64,000 bases of DNA. It comes from Streptomyces sp. NRRL S-37 (GTDB taxonomy: Bacteria; Actinomycetota; Actinomycetes; Streptomycetales; Streptomycetaceae). Below are positions 16,862 to 25,140 of this stretch, in pieces. The notes under the pieces are model-generated. The model saw nothing but the letters and a program-made list of their open reading frames with translations. It searched no databases and was not told the DNA's origin. The translations under genes and the position numbers were made by a program. How positions within the stretch are numbered: position 1 is the first letter of the stretch; each line of letters begins with the position of its first letter. Where the stretch lies: assembly GCF_000721605.1 (NCBI RefSeq), contig NZ_JOIZ01000010.1, positions 1 through 64,000 on the forward strand, read 5' to 3'.

Positions 16862-18106
16862 TTGCCCGCTCGCCCTGTTGTACTTGTCGTCTCTCCCGGA
16901 GATAAGAACTACCGCGGCTACTGCCTTGAGCAGGTCGCCGATGCCTACGACGTCGTGCTGCTCACCGGCACCGAACCGTCGTGGGAGAAGCCGCACATCA
17001 CCGATCACGCCGTCGTGGACCTCAGCGATCCTGCCGCGCTGCTGTCAGGGGGCCGAGCCCTGGCCGGACGCCACGACCTCGCCGGTGTCATGACCTGGGA
17101 CGAGTGGAGCGTGGTCCCGACCGCTCGCCTCGCCCGCCAGCTCGGCTTGTCCACCACCGCACCCGAAGTGATGCAGGGGTGCCGAAACAAGGCCACCGCT
17201 CGGTCGCTGTTCGCCCGCCACGGCGTGCCCTCGGCCGCTTCGGTGAGCGTGCGTACCCGCCAGGAGGCCGAAGCCGCCGCCGAACGGATCGGCTACCCCG
17301 TGGTGCTGAAGCCTGCCTCACATGCGGGTGCCATCGGCGTGCTCCGCGTCGATGACCGTGATCAGCTCACGGCCGCCTACCAGGCAGCCGAACGGACGGC
17401 AGGTCAGGGCACCGAGAGCACCCGCGTGCTCGTCGAGGAGTTCCTCGACGGGCCGGAGATCTCCGTGGAGTGCGTCACCTACCGCGGCGCCACCACGGTG
17501 GTCGCGGTCAACCGCAAGACCATCAGCCCTCCGCCGCACTTCGAGCAGTTGGCCCACAGCGTCGACGCCGGCGACCCGCTCCTGGAGACCGCCGCGCCGG
17601 CCGCCCGGGCGGCGATCAACGCCCTCGGCATCACCGACGGCGTCAGCCACATTGAGATGCGCCTCGTCGAGGGCAGACCCCGCCTCATCGAGGTCAACGC
17701 CCGCCTGGCCGGAGACATGATCGGCCACCTCGTGCGTCTCGCCACCGGCATCGACCTGGCCCGTGCCGCCGCCGACATCGCCTGCGACCGTGCCCCCGAC
17801 CTCACGCCCACCAGGTCCTCGGCCGCCGCCATCCGGCTGCTCTACCCGGACACCTCCGGCACCCTCACCCACCTCACCTACGACGGAACTTGCCCGACGT
17901 GGCTGGACCGGCTGCAGTTCCAGTGCCGCCCCGGCGACCGGCTCCTCCTCCCCAACGACGGGGGAAACCTGTACACCGGCCGGATCGGCTACCTCACCAC
18001 CACCGCACCGACCGGCCAGCAGGCGCGCGCACGCGCCGAGCGGGCTGCTCGTGCCGTCGTCGCGGTCCTCGACCAGGCCCCCGGCACCCGCAGCACCGCA
18101 GCGTGA
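16862..18106 (+). CDS. ATP-grasp ligase (carboxylate-amine ligase type)
   Basis: A 414-residue enzyme expected to join a carboxylate to an amine through an acyl phosphate. N-terminal pre-ATP-grasp domain about 1-105; ATP-binding lysines in GCRNKATAR (about 110) and GYPVVLKPASHAGAIGV (lysine about 150); EEFLDGPEISVEC near 192-204; Mg-binding HIEMR and LIEVNAR motifs near 260-280. Start TTG at 16862 behind GGAGA. The downstream MFS gene starts inside its stop (GTGA) and a HAD gene inside that one's stop (TTGA). This resembles small peptide or amino-acid conjugate units in which a ligase is paired with its exporter. The substrate is not visible. Confidence 0.82.
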   Translation: MPARPVVLVVSPGDKNYRGYCLEQVADAYDVVLLTGTEPSWEKPHITDHAVVDLSDPAALLSGGRALAGRHDLAGVMTWDEWSVVPTARLARQLGLSTTAPEVMQGCRNKATARSLFARHGVPSAASVSVRTRQEAEAAAERIGYPVVLKPASHAGAIGVLRVDDRDQLTAAYQAAERTAGQGTESTRVLVEEFLDGPEISVECVTYRGATTVVAVNRKTISPPPHFEQLAHSVDAGDPLLETAAPAARAAINALGITDGVSHIEMRLVEGRPRLIEVNARLAGDMIGHLVRLATGIDLARAAADIACDRAPDLTPTRSSAAAIRLLYPDTSGTLTHLTYDGTCPTWLDRLQFQCRPGDRLLLPNDGGNLYTGRIGYLTTTAPTGQQARARAERAARAVVAVLDQAPGTRSTAA

Positions 18107-19254
18107 GCGCCGAGTCTGGGGCCGACCGGCACAGCCGGATGCTCCTGACCGGGTACTTCCTCGGTCTCGGGGCCATCATGGCGGTTTGGGGCGCCCGGAT
18201 GCCCGCCGTGCAGCAGGCTGCCCACCTCAGCACCGGAGGGCTGGCCCTGGTCCTGCTGGCCGCCGCCGTCGGCATGGTCGCCGGACTGCAGCTCGGAGGC
18301 CGCTGCGCTCGCCCGGAGCGGCTCCCGACGCTGCTCACCACCGGATCCCTCGCCCTGACCGGATGCCTCGTCCTGGTGGGACAAGGCGAGAGCCTGTCCG
18401 CGTTGCTGGCGGCGGCTCTTGCCTTCGGTCTCGCCCACGGCGTCCTGGACGTCGCCGCCAACACCGCGGCCGTGCGCTGCCAGAACGCCTTCGGCCGGCC
18501 CATCATGTCCGGTCTCCACGCCGCCTACTCCCTCGGCGCCCTCACCGGCGCCGCCCTAGCCGCCCTCACTGCCCACGCCGCGCACAGCGCCCTCTTCACC
18601 GCCACGGGCACCCTCCTAGCCGGCGCCGTGGTCGCTGCCGTGCCCCTCACCCGCAGTCTGAGCGGCTCAGACCGCCCCACAATCCACGCCGACGCTGACA
18701 AGCTGCCCACGCTCGCGTCGCCGGGAAAACTCTGGCTTCTGGCCGCGCTGGCCGCAGCGTGCCTACTGGGGGAGGGGGCCGCCGCCGACTGGGCCGCCGT
18801 GCACCTGCATACCCTGGGCGCCCCGACGGCCGCGAGCGCCACCGCGTTCGCGCTGTACAGCGCGGCCATGGCCGCTGGACGGCTGACCGGAGACCGGCTC
18901 ACCGCAGCTTTCGGCGCCCCGACGGTCGTACGGGCCGGAGCCGTTCTCGCCGCCGCCGGTCTAACGATCGGTGTTGCCGGGGCGAGTGCCCCGCTGGCGC
19001 TGACGGGCTGGGCGGTCTTCGGACTCGGCCTGTCCACCACCGTGCCCTCGCTCATCACCGCGGCCGGAGCCAGTGGCGCCAAGGCCGTGGCCACGGTCAC
19101 CGCCACCGGCTACCTCGGCCTCCTCGCCGGACCGGCCCTCATCGGCGCCCTGGCCAGCGCCACCACCTTGCCCACGGCCCTGCTGCTGCCCGTCCTCCTC
19201 GCAGTCGCCGTCGCCGCCCTCGCCCACCACGCCCTGGAGAACACCACCCCTTGA
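18103..19254 (+). CDS. MFS transporter
   Basis: A 383-residue membrane protein with about 12 hydrophobic segments; YFLGLGAIMAVWGARMPAVQ at the N-terminus and AAAVGMVAGLQLGGRCARPE as the motif-A region resemble the MFS subfamily near YbjJ. It is coupled to the ATP-grasp gene (GTGA) and to the HAD gene (TTGA). Most likely it exports the product of the ligase or confers self-protection. Confidence 0.8.
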   Translation: MSAESGADRHSRMLLTGYFLGLGAIMAVWGARMPAVQQAAHLSTGGLALVLLAAAVGMVAGLQLGGRCARPERLPTLLTTGSLALTGCLVLVGQGESLSALLAAALAFGLAHGVLDVAANTAAVRCQNAFGRPIMSGLHAAYSLGALTGAALAALTAHAAHSALFTATGTLLAGAVVAAVPLTRSLSGSDRPTIHADADKLPTLASPGKLWLLAALAAACLLGEGAAADWAAVHLHTLGAPTAASATAFALYSAAMAAGRLTGDRLTAAFGAPTVVRAGAVLAAAGLTIGVAGASAPLALTGWAVFGLGLSTTVPSLITAAGASGAKAVATVTATGYLGLLAGPALIGALASATTLPTALLLPVLLAVAVAALAHHALENTTP

Positions 19255-19880
19255 CACCTGCCACCGCCCAGGCGGGCCTGGACGCCGTCATCCTCGACTA
19301 CAACGGCGTCATCGGCCTGCAGCCCACCACCGCCCAGTGGCTCCGCCTGGCCCGCACCGCCCTGTGTTTCGACGACGACCTCCCCGCCTTCCAGAACGCC
19401 TTCTGGAACGCTCGCTCCGCATACGACGCCGGCCAGCTCAGCGACCTCGCGTACTGGGCCACGGTCCTCGGCCACCACCCCGGCGCCCGCCGGCTGCGTG
19501 AACTCCGCGACGCCGACACCGACATGTGGACGTCCGCCGACGACCGTGTCGTCGAGATCCTGGACCACGCCCACGAGTCCGGGCTGCCGCTGGTCCTGCT
19601 GTCGAACGCACCCCGCCACCTCAGCGATGTCCTCGACCGCCACCCGTGGCGCCGCCTGATGACCCACGCCTTCTACTCGGCCCGGCTCCAGGTCTGCAAA
19701 CCCGACCCGGCCGCCTACCAGCACGCGATGAACGCCACCGGCGCCGCCGACCCCGACCGCGTCCTCTTCGTGGACGACCGGGCCGACAACTGCCGCGCCG
19801 CCCGCCGTCTGGGTCTGCGCACCCTGCACTACACCGGCCGTCCCACCGACCTCGCCGCCGTCCTGCAGCCCCCGAACTGA
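19251..19880 (+). CDS. HAD-superfamily hydrolase
   Basis: A 209-residue protein. Motif I is ILDYNGVIG (nucleophile Asp, with Asn where most phosphatases have the second Asp), motif II is LVLLSNAPR, motif III includes VCKPDPAAY, and motif IV is VLFVDDRADNCRAARRLGLR. This is the haloacid dehalogenase/phosphatase fold with an alpha-helical cap. The Asn in motif I, in place of the acid/base Asp, makes simple phosphatase activity less certain. The TTG start overlaps the MFS stop, so it belongs to the ligase operon. Confidence 0.75.
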   Translation: MTPATAQAGLDAVILDYNGVIGLQPTTAQWLRLARTALCFDDDLPAFQNAFWNARSAYDAGQLSDLAYWATVLGHHPGARRLRELRDADTDMWTSADDRVVEILDHAHESGLPLVLLSNAPRHLSDVLDRHPWRRLMTHAFYSARLQVCKPDPAAYQHAMNATGAADPDRVLFVDDRADNCRAARRLGLRTLHYTGRPTDLAAVLQPPN

Positions 19881-19908
19881 CCCGCCTCCCCCTTCCCCCC
19901 AGGAATCA

Positions 19909-20775
19909 GTGCCTCACGACGACCACGACACCATCGACGGCGACGTCTACGTCTTCCCACGCCACCTGGCCCGCGCCACCGCGGTCGGTGATCCCGGCCT
20001 CGACCCGCTGCGCGACCTCGGCTGGGACCTGCACCACGACGACCTCGGCAACGCCTACCTCACGGCCCCCGACGGCAAAGTCCGCCTCGGTTACCTCCCC
20101 GAAGGCGACGACGACGGACTGTGGCGCATCAACGCCTACAAGGACGCCTTCGGCCCACCGACCTGGGGCGTCTGCTTCAACGACAGCGCGCCCACCGAGT
20201 TCGTCACCGCCTTCGCCACCGCTCTCGCCGAGGCGTACCGGCAGGGCCCGGACCACTACCTCGCCCGGCCGCTCGCCGGAAGCCCCGACCGCGACCCGTT
20301 CCTGGCCGTCGACCCGCTCATCAACCAAGGCTGGCAGTTCAACCGCCCGCACCTGAGCACCTTCGCCGTCACCTCACCCGACGGGCTCGCCACGCTGGAG
20401 TACACCACCGGCGACCTCGACCCAGCGATCGAACTGGACACCCGCGACGCGCGCTGGCACCTGTGGGCCGGTACCTCCTCAGCCCGGCCCTTCTGGTACG
20501 CCACGGCCAGCACCGACACCCCTGCGGCCCTTCTGCGGGCCGTGACCGAGGCCGTGGCCGACCCCGCCCCCCTTCCTCGTTGGCGGGACGACAGCTACAG
20601 CTACGTCAAGGGCCACGCCCAGCTCTCTCCGATCCTCCCGCCGAGTCCGACGCCGCCCACCCCGCTGGACGTCCGGCGGGCCGCCGCCTTCCGCCGCCCG
20701 GCCGCGCTTCCCGCGGCCAGCGTCCCGCGCTGGAGCACCACGAGCCGACCTGCCCTGCCCGGCCCACGTCGCTGA
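19909..20775 (+). CDS. DUF317 protein (two repeats)
   Basis: A 288-residue protein with two DUF317-like halves: VYVFPRHLARATAVGDPGLD to FVTAFATALAEAY, and FLAVDPLINQGWQF to ALLRAVTEAVAD. Typical marks are PRHLA, the GW near the start of each half, the substrate-like central strands and the final PA-x-F/L-x-x-A helix. The tail is proline-rich. DUF317 is found mainly on Streptomyces plasmids, with unknown function. GTG start. Confidence 0.65.
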   Translation: MPHDDHDTIDGDVYVFPRHLARATAVGDPGLDPLRDLGWDLHHDDLGNAYLTAPDGKVRLGYLPEGDDDGLWRINAYKDAFGPPTWGVCFNDSAPTEFVTAFATALAEAYRQGPDHYLARPLAGSPDRDPFLAVDPLINQGWQFNRPHLSTFAVTSPDGLATLEYTTGDLDPAIELDTRDARWHLWAGTSSARPFWYATASTDTPAALLRAVTEAVADPAPLPRWRDDSYSYVKGHAQLSPILPPSPTPPTPLDVRRAAAFRRPAALPAASVPRWSTTSRPALPGPRR

Positions 20776-20804
20776 CCCCAGCCCAACTCCGACCGGAGAC
20801 CCTC

Positions 20805-21284
20805 GTGTCCCTGCAGGCCCCCGAGTTCTTCACCGAGCTGTGCCTCCCTTTCCACGACCACGCCGTCGTGGGCAACACCTACTACGCCGCTCCCGTCCCG
20901 GGCACGCCGCTACGGCTGCGGATCGACTTCACCCGCACCATCTACGCGGACACCTATGGCGGGTTGCGTGTCGCAGTCGTCCACCCGGACCGCGGGGAGA
21001 TCGACGCGGTGGCGCTCAGCTTCGTGGACCACGGAACGTTCCACCGCCGCGACGAAGCCAACAATACTTCCCGGCTCAGCGACAAGTACGGCACCTTCAA
21101 CAAGCACGGGCAGCCCCCGTGGGAGGGAGCCGTCACCACCGGGCTGCGCGATGCCATCGAGCGGTACACGGCCGTCTGGTTTCCCGGCGCCTGGGCCGCC
21201 TCCGCGCCCAAGCGAGCGGCCGGCCGCACGTCGCGCAGAACTCCGCCCCCGCCGACCGCCCCCGCCGGGGCCCGCACCCGCTGA
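20805..21284 (+). CDS. Hypothetical plasmid protein
   Basis: A 159-residue protein starting at GTG behind GGAGA. It has FFTELCLPFHDHAVVGNTYY, RLRIDFTRTIYADTYGGLRV, and SRLSDKYGTFNKHGQPPWEG, ending in a basic Pro/Arg tail. I do not recognise the family. It lies between two DUF317 genes in the same direction and is probably co-transcribed with them. Confidence 0.5.
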   Translation: MSLQAPEFFTELCLPFHDHAVVGNTYYAAPVPGTPLRLRIDFTRTIYADTYGGLRVAVVHPDRGEIDAVALSFVDHGTFHRRDEANNTSRLSDKYGTFNKHGQPPWEGAVTTGLRDAIERYTAVWFPGAWAASAPKRAAGRTSRRTPPPPTAPAGARTR

Positions 21285-21338
21285 TCCTCATCCCGATGCC
21301 CGCATCCCGCGCCAGCTACCCAGCAGGAGCCTCTCCTC

Positions 21339-22139
21339 GTGTTGCTCGATCCTCCCTCCGACCCCTTCAAGGATCTCGACTCCGCCGAGACCGTGAGGGT
21401 TCTCCCGCGTCACCTTGCCGGTCCCGGCCAAGCAGACCTGGAGACGATCTGGCCCTTTCCCTTCGACGAGGGCTGGCATCTGCACCAGGGGCTCGAAGAA
21501 ATGGTGTTCGCCATCAGCCCCTGCGCCCGGCTGTGGACCCGCTTCACCCCCAAACCCGAGGAACGAGGCCAAGGGACGTGGACCATCGGCATGGACCGCG
21601 CCCCCTTCGGCCCGAGAGCCTGGGAGATCACCTTCGACGCCACCACCCCCGCCGAACTCCTACGCGACGTACACGCCGAGTTGCTCGACCTGTATCTCGA
21701 AGATCGCCCCAGCGACCAGGACCACCTGTTCGAGGACGCGACGGCCCCGTACGAGGTGTACACGCCGCTGCTCACCCACGGCTGGAGCCACAGCGTCAAT
21801 ACGGACGGCACACAGACCTTCCTCCCGCCGGAGGGCCTTGGCGGCGTGGGTCACCGGTACGCCACCACCGGTTCCGACGGCCCGATCTGGCGGGCTTGGG
21901 GCGGATACCCGAGCGAGCCGCACTGGCAGGTCCGGTTCTGTGCCGGCGCGCCCACCACCCTCGCCGCGGCCTTCACTGCCTCGCTGATCTCCACCGAACC
22001 GCTGCACCGGGCCGTGAAACAGATCCCCTTCCACACCCGTCGTCGCCTCTACGTCGCACCCGCTGGGGCCCCGCAGCCGCTCAACCGTCCGACCCCCGCG
22101 ATACCACCCACCGGCCATACGACCGGCCGCACCCGCTGA
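21339..22139 (+). CDS. DUF317 protein (two repeats)
   Basis: A 266-residue protein starting at GTG behind AGGAG. First half: ETVRVLPRHLAGPGQADLET to AELLRDVHAELLD; second half: YTPLLTHGWSHSVNTDGTQ to TTLAAAFTASLIS. It is a paralogue of the protein at 19909 by pattern (PRHLAGPG, DEGWHL / HGWSHS, W-R-A/A-R-x-W strands). Function unknown. Confidence 0.65.
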   Translation: MLLDPPSDPFKDLDSAETVRVLPRHLAGPGQADLETIWPFPFDEGWHLHQGLEEMVFAISPCARLWTRFTPKPEERGQGTWTIGMDRAPFGPRAWEITFDATTPAELLRDVHAELLDLYLEDRPSDQDHLFEDATAPYEVYTPLLTHGWSHSVNTDGTQTFLPPEGLGGVGHRYATTGSDGPIWRAWGGYPSEPHWQVRFCAGAPTTLAAAFTASLISTEPLHRAVKQIPFHTRRRLYVAPAGAPQPLNRPTPAIPPTGHTTGRTR

Positions 22140-22169
22140 CCCCCGACCGATCAAGGAGTCTTCTTCCTC

Positions 22170-23192
22170 GTGCACGCACGTCTCGTCCGATCCGCCGCCG
22201 CCCTCGTCGTCGCCGCGGCCGGCACCCTCACCTGGGCGCCGGCCGCGAGCGCCGAGCCCTCCGAACCGAGCCCCTCGGCCTCCGCCGCCCCCGCTGAGAC
22301 TCCGGCCCCGGACTCGGGCAGCGTCGAGATCACCACCAAGGACACCGCCGGAGAGGCCCTGCCCGGCGCCGTGTTCTTGCTGCTCGACTCCGCTGGCCAG
22401 GAGGCCGGACGCGGGACGACCGACGCCCAGGGGAAGCTGATCTTCTCCGACCTCGCGCCCGGTGTATACCGGCTCAAGGAGACGGCTTCCGGCAGCCCGC
22501 TCCACGAGGTCGTCGCCGACCAGGACGTCATCGTCACCCCAGACGCGACCACACGGCTGACGATCACCGACCCGTTCAAGGCCGCCAAGGTCCTCCTGCA
22601 GGCCAAGGACGACAAGACCGGCAAGCTCCTGTCCGGCGCGACCGTGAACATCGGCACCGGCACCTCGACGCTGCTCACCCTGACCACGGGGGCTAGGGGC
22701 ACGGCCTCCGGAGAGCTGCCCATGTCGAGCCGGAGGGCCCAGTTCTGGGTCAAGGAGATCAAAGCCCCTGCCGGCTACGACCTGTACAAGCCGACCAAGA
22801 CGTTCACCGCTGGGCCCGGCGACCCGGTGACCGTGACCGTCACCAACGTCAAGACCACCACCGACTCGAAGCCCAAACCCTCGGGCAAGCCCACGCACAC
22901 GCCCACCGACGCCCCCTCCAGCTCCGGCAAGCCGAACAGCGGTACCGAAGGGGCCACGCAGTCCGCGTCGGGCAGTGACACACCGGAACCCGACTCCTCC
23001 ACCGTCGCCGCCACCCCGGTTGGCGACTCCACACCGAAGATGCCGACGGGCGCCCTCGCCCACACCGGCGCTGACGCCGCACCGTGGCTGATTGGCGGAG
23101 CGGCCGTGCTGATCGCGGGAGGCGGAGGCGCCCTCGCCATGGCACGCCGCAGCCGCACGGACAGCCCCACCGACGACTCCACCGAGAGCTGA
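22170..23192 (+). CDS. Secreted SpaA-like protein with LAxTG sortase signal
   Basis: A 340-residue surface protein. Signal peptide (residues 1-28, ending SAE). A SpaA/Cna-B-like domain (VEITTKDTAGEALPGAVFLL, GKLIFSDLAPGVYRLKE) is followed by a second (KVLLQAKDDKTGKLLSGATV, WVKEIKAPAGYDLYKPTKTF) and a Ser/Thr/Pro-rich stalk. The C-terminus has LAHTGAD, a hydrophobic helix (PWLIGGAAVLIAGGGGALAM) and a basic tail: a class E (LAxTG) sortase signal. It should be linked to the wall, possibly as a mating adhesin or exclusion factor. GTG start. Confidence 0.78.
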   Translation: MHARLVRSAAALVVAAAGTLTWAPAASAEPSEPSPSASAAPAETPAPDSGSVEITTKDTAGEALPGAVFLLLDSAGQEAGRGTTDAQGKLIFSDLAPGVYRLKETASGSPLHEVVADQDVIVTPDATTRLTITDPFKAAKVLLQAKDDKTGKLLSGATVNIGTGTSTLLTLTTGARGTASGELPMSSRRAQFWVKEIKAPAGYDLYKPTKTFTAGPGDPVTVTVTNVKTTTDSKPKPSGKPTHTPTDAPSSSGKPNSGTEGATQSASGSDTPEPDSSTVAATPVGDSTPKMPTGALAHTGADAAPWLIGGAAVLIAGGGGALAMARRSRTDSPTDDSTES

Positions 23193-23219
23193 CCCGCACC
23201 CCACCCCTCTTCACGACAC

Positions 23220-23258
23220 GGAGCCCCCGGATTCCACAGACTGGAATCCGGGGGCTCC
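23220..23258 (+). terminator. Strong hairpin terminator
   Basis: A perfect 17-bp inverted repeat (23220-23236 with 23242-23258, loop CAGAC) starts 28 bases after the wall-protein stop. It marks the end of the long plus-strand accessory block. Confidence 0.75.
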
Positions 23259-23298
23259 GTTGTCCACGAACGCACGGACGCCTCGTTACGCTGCGGCC

Positions 23299-24030
23299 GT
23301 GATCGAGCCCTCCCTGCTGCCAGGCGACCCCTCTGAGCTACACCTGCGCATCTCCTACGACGACGGACTCTGGGACACTCCACAGGCTGACACGCTGGAA
23401 TGCTGGAACGTGGCCGTCTTGCACCGCCGACGCCCCCACGGTGGACATCACGAGCCGGTCAGCTCCAGCAGGTGTGCAGCTGCTGACTGCTCCTTGTGCA
23501 CGGTGGAGGACGTAGCCGTCGGGTCCATGACGTTCTACCGGGTGCACCTCGACCGAGGTCGCAACGCGTATTGGGCTATGGAGGAGGAATCGGAGGAGCT
23601 GTACGAGACCGCCCAGGTCCTCCTCGATCCCGAGACGGGCTCCTTCACCGACGAAGTCAGCCAACGACTGGAGTACGTCGGCTCAGCGCTGCTCGTCATG
23701 GATCGCGTGACGCTGGATCCCTCATGGCGCGGGCACGGCCTGGCGGCCGTACTCGCCTGCGAAGCGATCACCCGGCTCATGGCTGGCTGCCGGGCCGTCG
23801 CCTGTTCGCCCGGCATCACCGACCTCAGCAGCCGTCGTCTGACGGACAGAGCCGAGTGGGACCGCGTGACTGCCAAGATCGCTCAAGGATGGGAGAGCCT
23901 GGGCTTCCGTCCCTACCGCGACAACGTCTATCTTCTGTCTCCCGCCTCGCAGGACCTTGAGGAACAGCGCGGCGCACTTCGCCAGCATCTTGCCGAACTT
24001 AGTGGTTTCTGGCGGGCCAGCGTTTCATGA
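23299..24030 (+). CDS. GNAT-like acetyltransferase
   Basis: About 243 residues. The centre holds the acetyl-CoA binding pattern of GNAT enzymes (LLVMDRVTLDPSWRGHGLAA, then VLACEAITRLMAGC), and GFRPYRDNVYLL follows near the C-terminus. GTG at 23299 is preferred; a TTG at 23260 falls in the flank of the terminator. It stands alone between that terminator and the transposon-like module. Substrate unknown. Confidence 0.6.
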   Translation: MIEPSLLPGDPSELHLRISYDDGLWDTPQADTLECWNVAVLHRRRPHGGHHEPVSSSRCAAADCSLCTVEDVAVGSMTFYRVHLDRGRNAYWAMEEESEELYETAQVLLDPETGSFTDEVSQRLEYVGSALLVMDRVTLDPSWRGHGLAAVLACEAITRLMAGCRAVACSPGITDLSSRRLTDRAEWDRVTAKIAQGWESLGFRPYRDNVYLLSPASQDLEEQRGALRQHLAELSGFWRASVS

Positions 24031-24313
24031 ACGATCGTGCCAGCGCAGAAGGCGAGCACTCCAGCGATCCTGCGGACCCGGCCGGACACCGCTAGGGAGG
24101 CGGCCACGCTGCCAGCGTCAGCGTCCGCAGGTGCGCACTGTGCTCATGAGAGAAGCGTAAGGTCCACATTTCGTGGTGATCACGCGTCACCGCACAGGTA
24201 TGGGACAGGGGTCCTGCCGACGCCTAGGGACCCAGGAACTGCCTTCGTGGTTGCCGAGCTTCGGCGCTTGGCTGGCCGGTCAATTGGTGGCCAGGTTTGA
24301 CGAACGGACACAG

Positions 24314-24390
24314 TTGTCCTTTGACATCCAATCGAGGCGTTTGACAACGAACCCGGTTGTTTCGGCTTCTCTGACAGTGAATCTAGTCGT
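24314..24390 (+). repeat. Left array of TnsB-like binding sites
   Basis: Three related sites lie at 24320-24340, 24340-24361 and 24370-24390 (core TTTGACA or CTGACA, then about 6 bases, then C-G/T-A/G-G-T/C-CGT). Spacing is 20 and 30 bp. The array precedes a broken tnsA-like gene and has an inverted counterpart at 30687-30763. Ordered short repeats of this kind are what TnsB-type transposases bind at Tn7-like ends. Confidence 0.6.
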
Positions 24391-24446
24391 GAGGGGTGAG
24401 CAGGCTGGGGGTGTCGTATGTCGGTATTGGCTGAGGCAGATGGGTC

Positions 24447-24704
24447 ATGCCGTACGTCAAGGTGTGGTGCGTGGAGGGCAAGCTCGAGCGTCGACGACGT
24501 CCGCTGTTGGACTGTGTGTCGGTCAGGTTCGAGGACGCTCGTCCGGTACGGCCGTTTCGGTGGCCACCATTTCCCGGGCTGGTACTGGGCGGCGACGACC
24601 AGGCAGTGGTGTGTAGTTCTGCAACGAGATCGTCCGCGGCGATTACGGACGAGCTGGAGACCGTCGACACCAAGACCCCCTCGGTACGGTCCACTGCCGT
24701 CTAA
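24447..24704 (+). pseudogene. TnsA-like endonuclease gene, broken
   Basis: MPYVKVWCVEGKLERRRRPL and VRFEDARPVRPFRW match the N-terminus of actinobacterial TnsA-like transposition endonucleases. After the last W the frame is lost: HHFPGWYWAATT continues in another frame, because about 10 bases are missing relative to the copy at 30355. Downstream sequence is not TnsA-like. The gene is not functional. Confidence 0.6.
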
Positions 24705-24796
24705 AGGACCTTACGAGCACTACGGACTGTTGGCACGCCGATCACCGCGCCCGTAGGATTTGGTCGCTCTGCCGCCAGTGGAAGGATGGGATCTCC

Positions 24797-25120
24797 TTGT
24801 CGCGCAACATCCAGCAAGTTATCGCGCACTTAGTCGTCTCGGCTGCCTCCGCCGCGCTGGCGATCGTGATCAACCTGCTGACTGAATCGGCCACGTGGTG
24901 GCTGATCGTCCTGACCGGACTCCTCGTGGCGTTCAACGCGCTTGTCGCGGCCTACTACCAGTGGGCCACGCAAGACGATCAGCCGCCTCCGCCTGTCAAT
25001 CTCGTGGGCGGCAACATCTCGGGTACCAACTTCCAGGGGAACTCGGTGACCGGCAACGTGACGCTTTCGCCTAACCCGCCGACCCCGGACCCCGGTGCCG
25101 GCCCCACGCCTTCCACGTAA
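24797..25120 (+). CDS. Small two-helix membrane protein with C-terminal glycine-rich motif
   Basis: A 107-residue protein. Two membrane helices (about 8-28 and 33-54) are followed by a Pro-rich link and the motif VGGNISGTNFQG (70-81) plus a few more residues to about 90, then a Pro-rich end. The next protein (25141) carries the related motif VGGDVHGINIQG at its N-terminus. Shared short motifs at an effector C-terminus and an NLR N-terminus are known from bacterial amyloid-signalling (BASS-type) pairs. It is therefore a candidate membrane-disrupting effector triggered by the NLR protein. TTG start, AAGGA about 10 bases upstream, 20-bp gap to the NLR gene. No known family recognised. Confidence 0.6.
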   Translation: MSRNIQQVIAHLVVSAASAALAIVINLLTESATWWLIVLTGLLVAFNALVAAYYQWATQDDQPPPPVNLVGGNISGTNFQGNSVTGNVTLSPNPPTPDPGAGPTPST

Positions 25121-25140
25121 ACCCGGTCGGGCTCGTCAGC

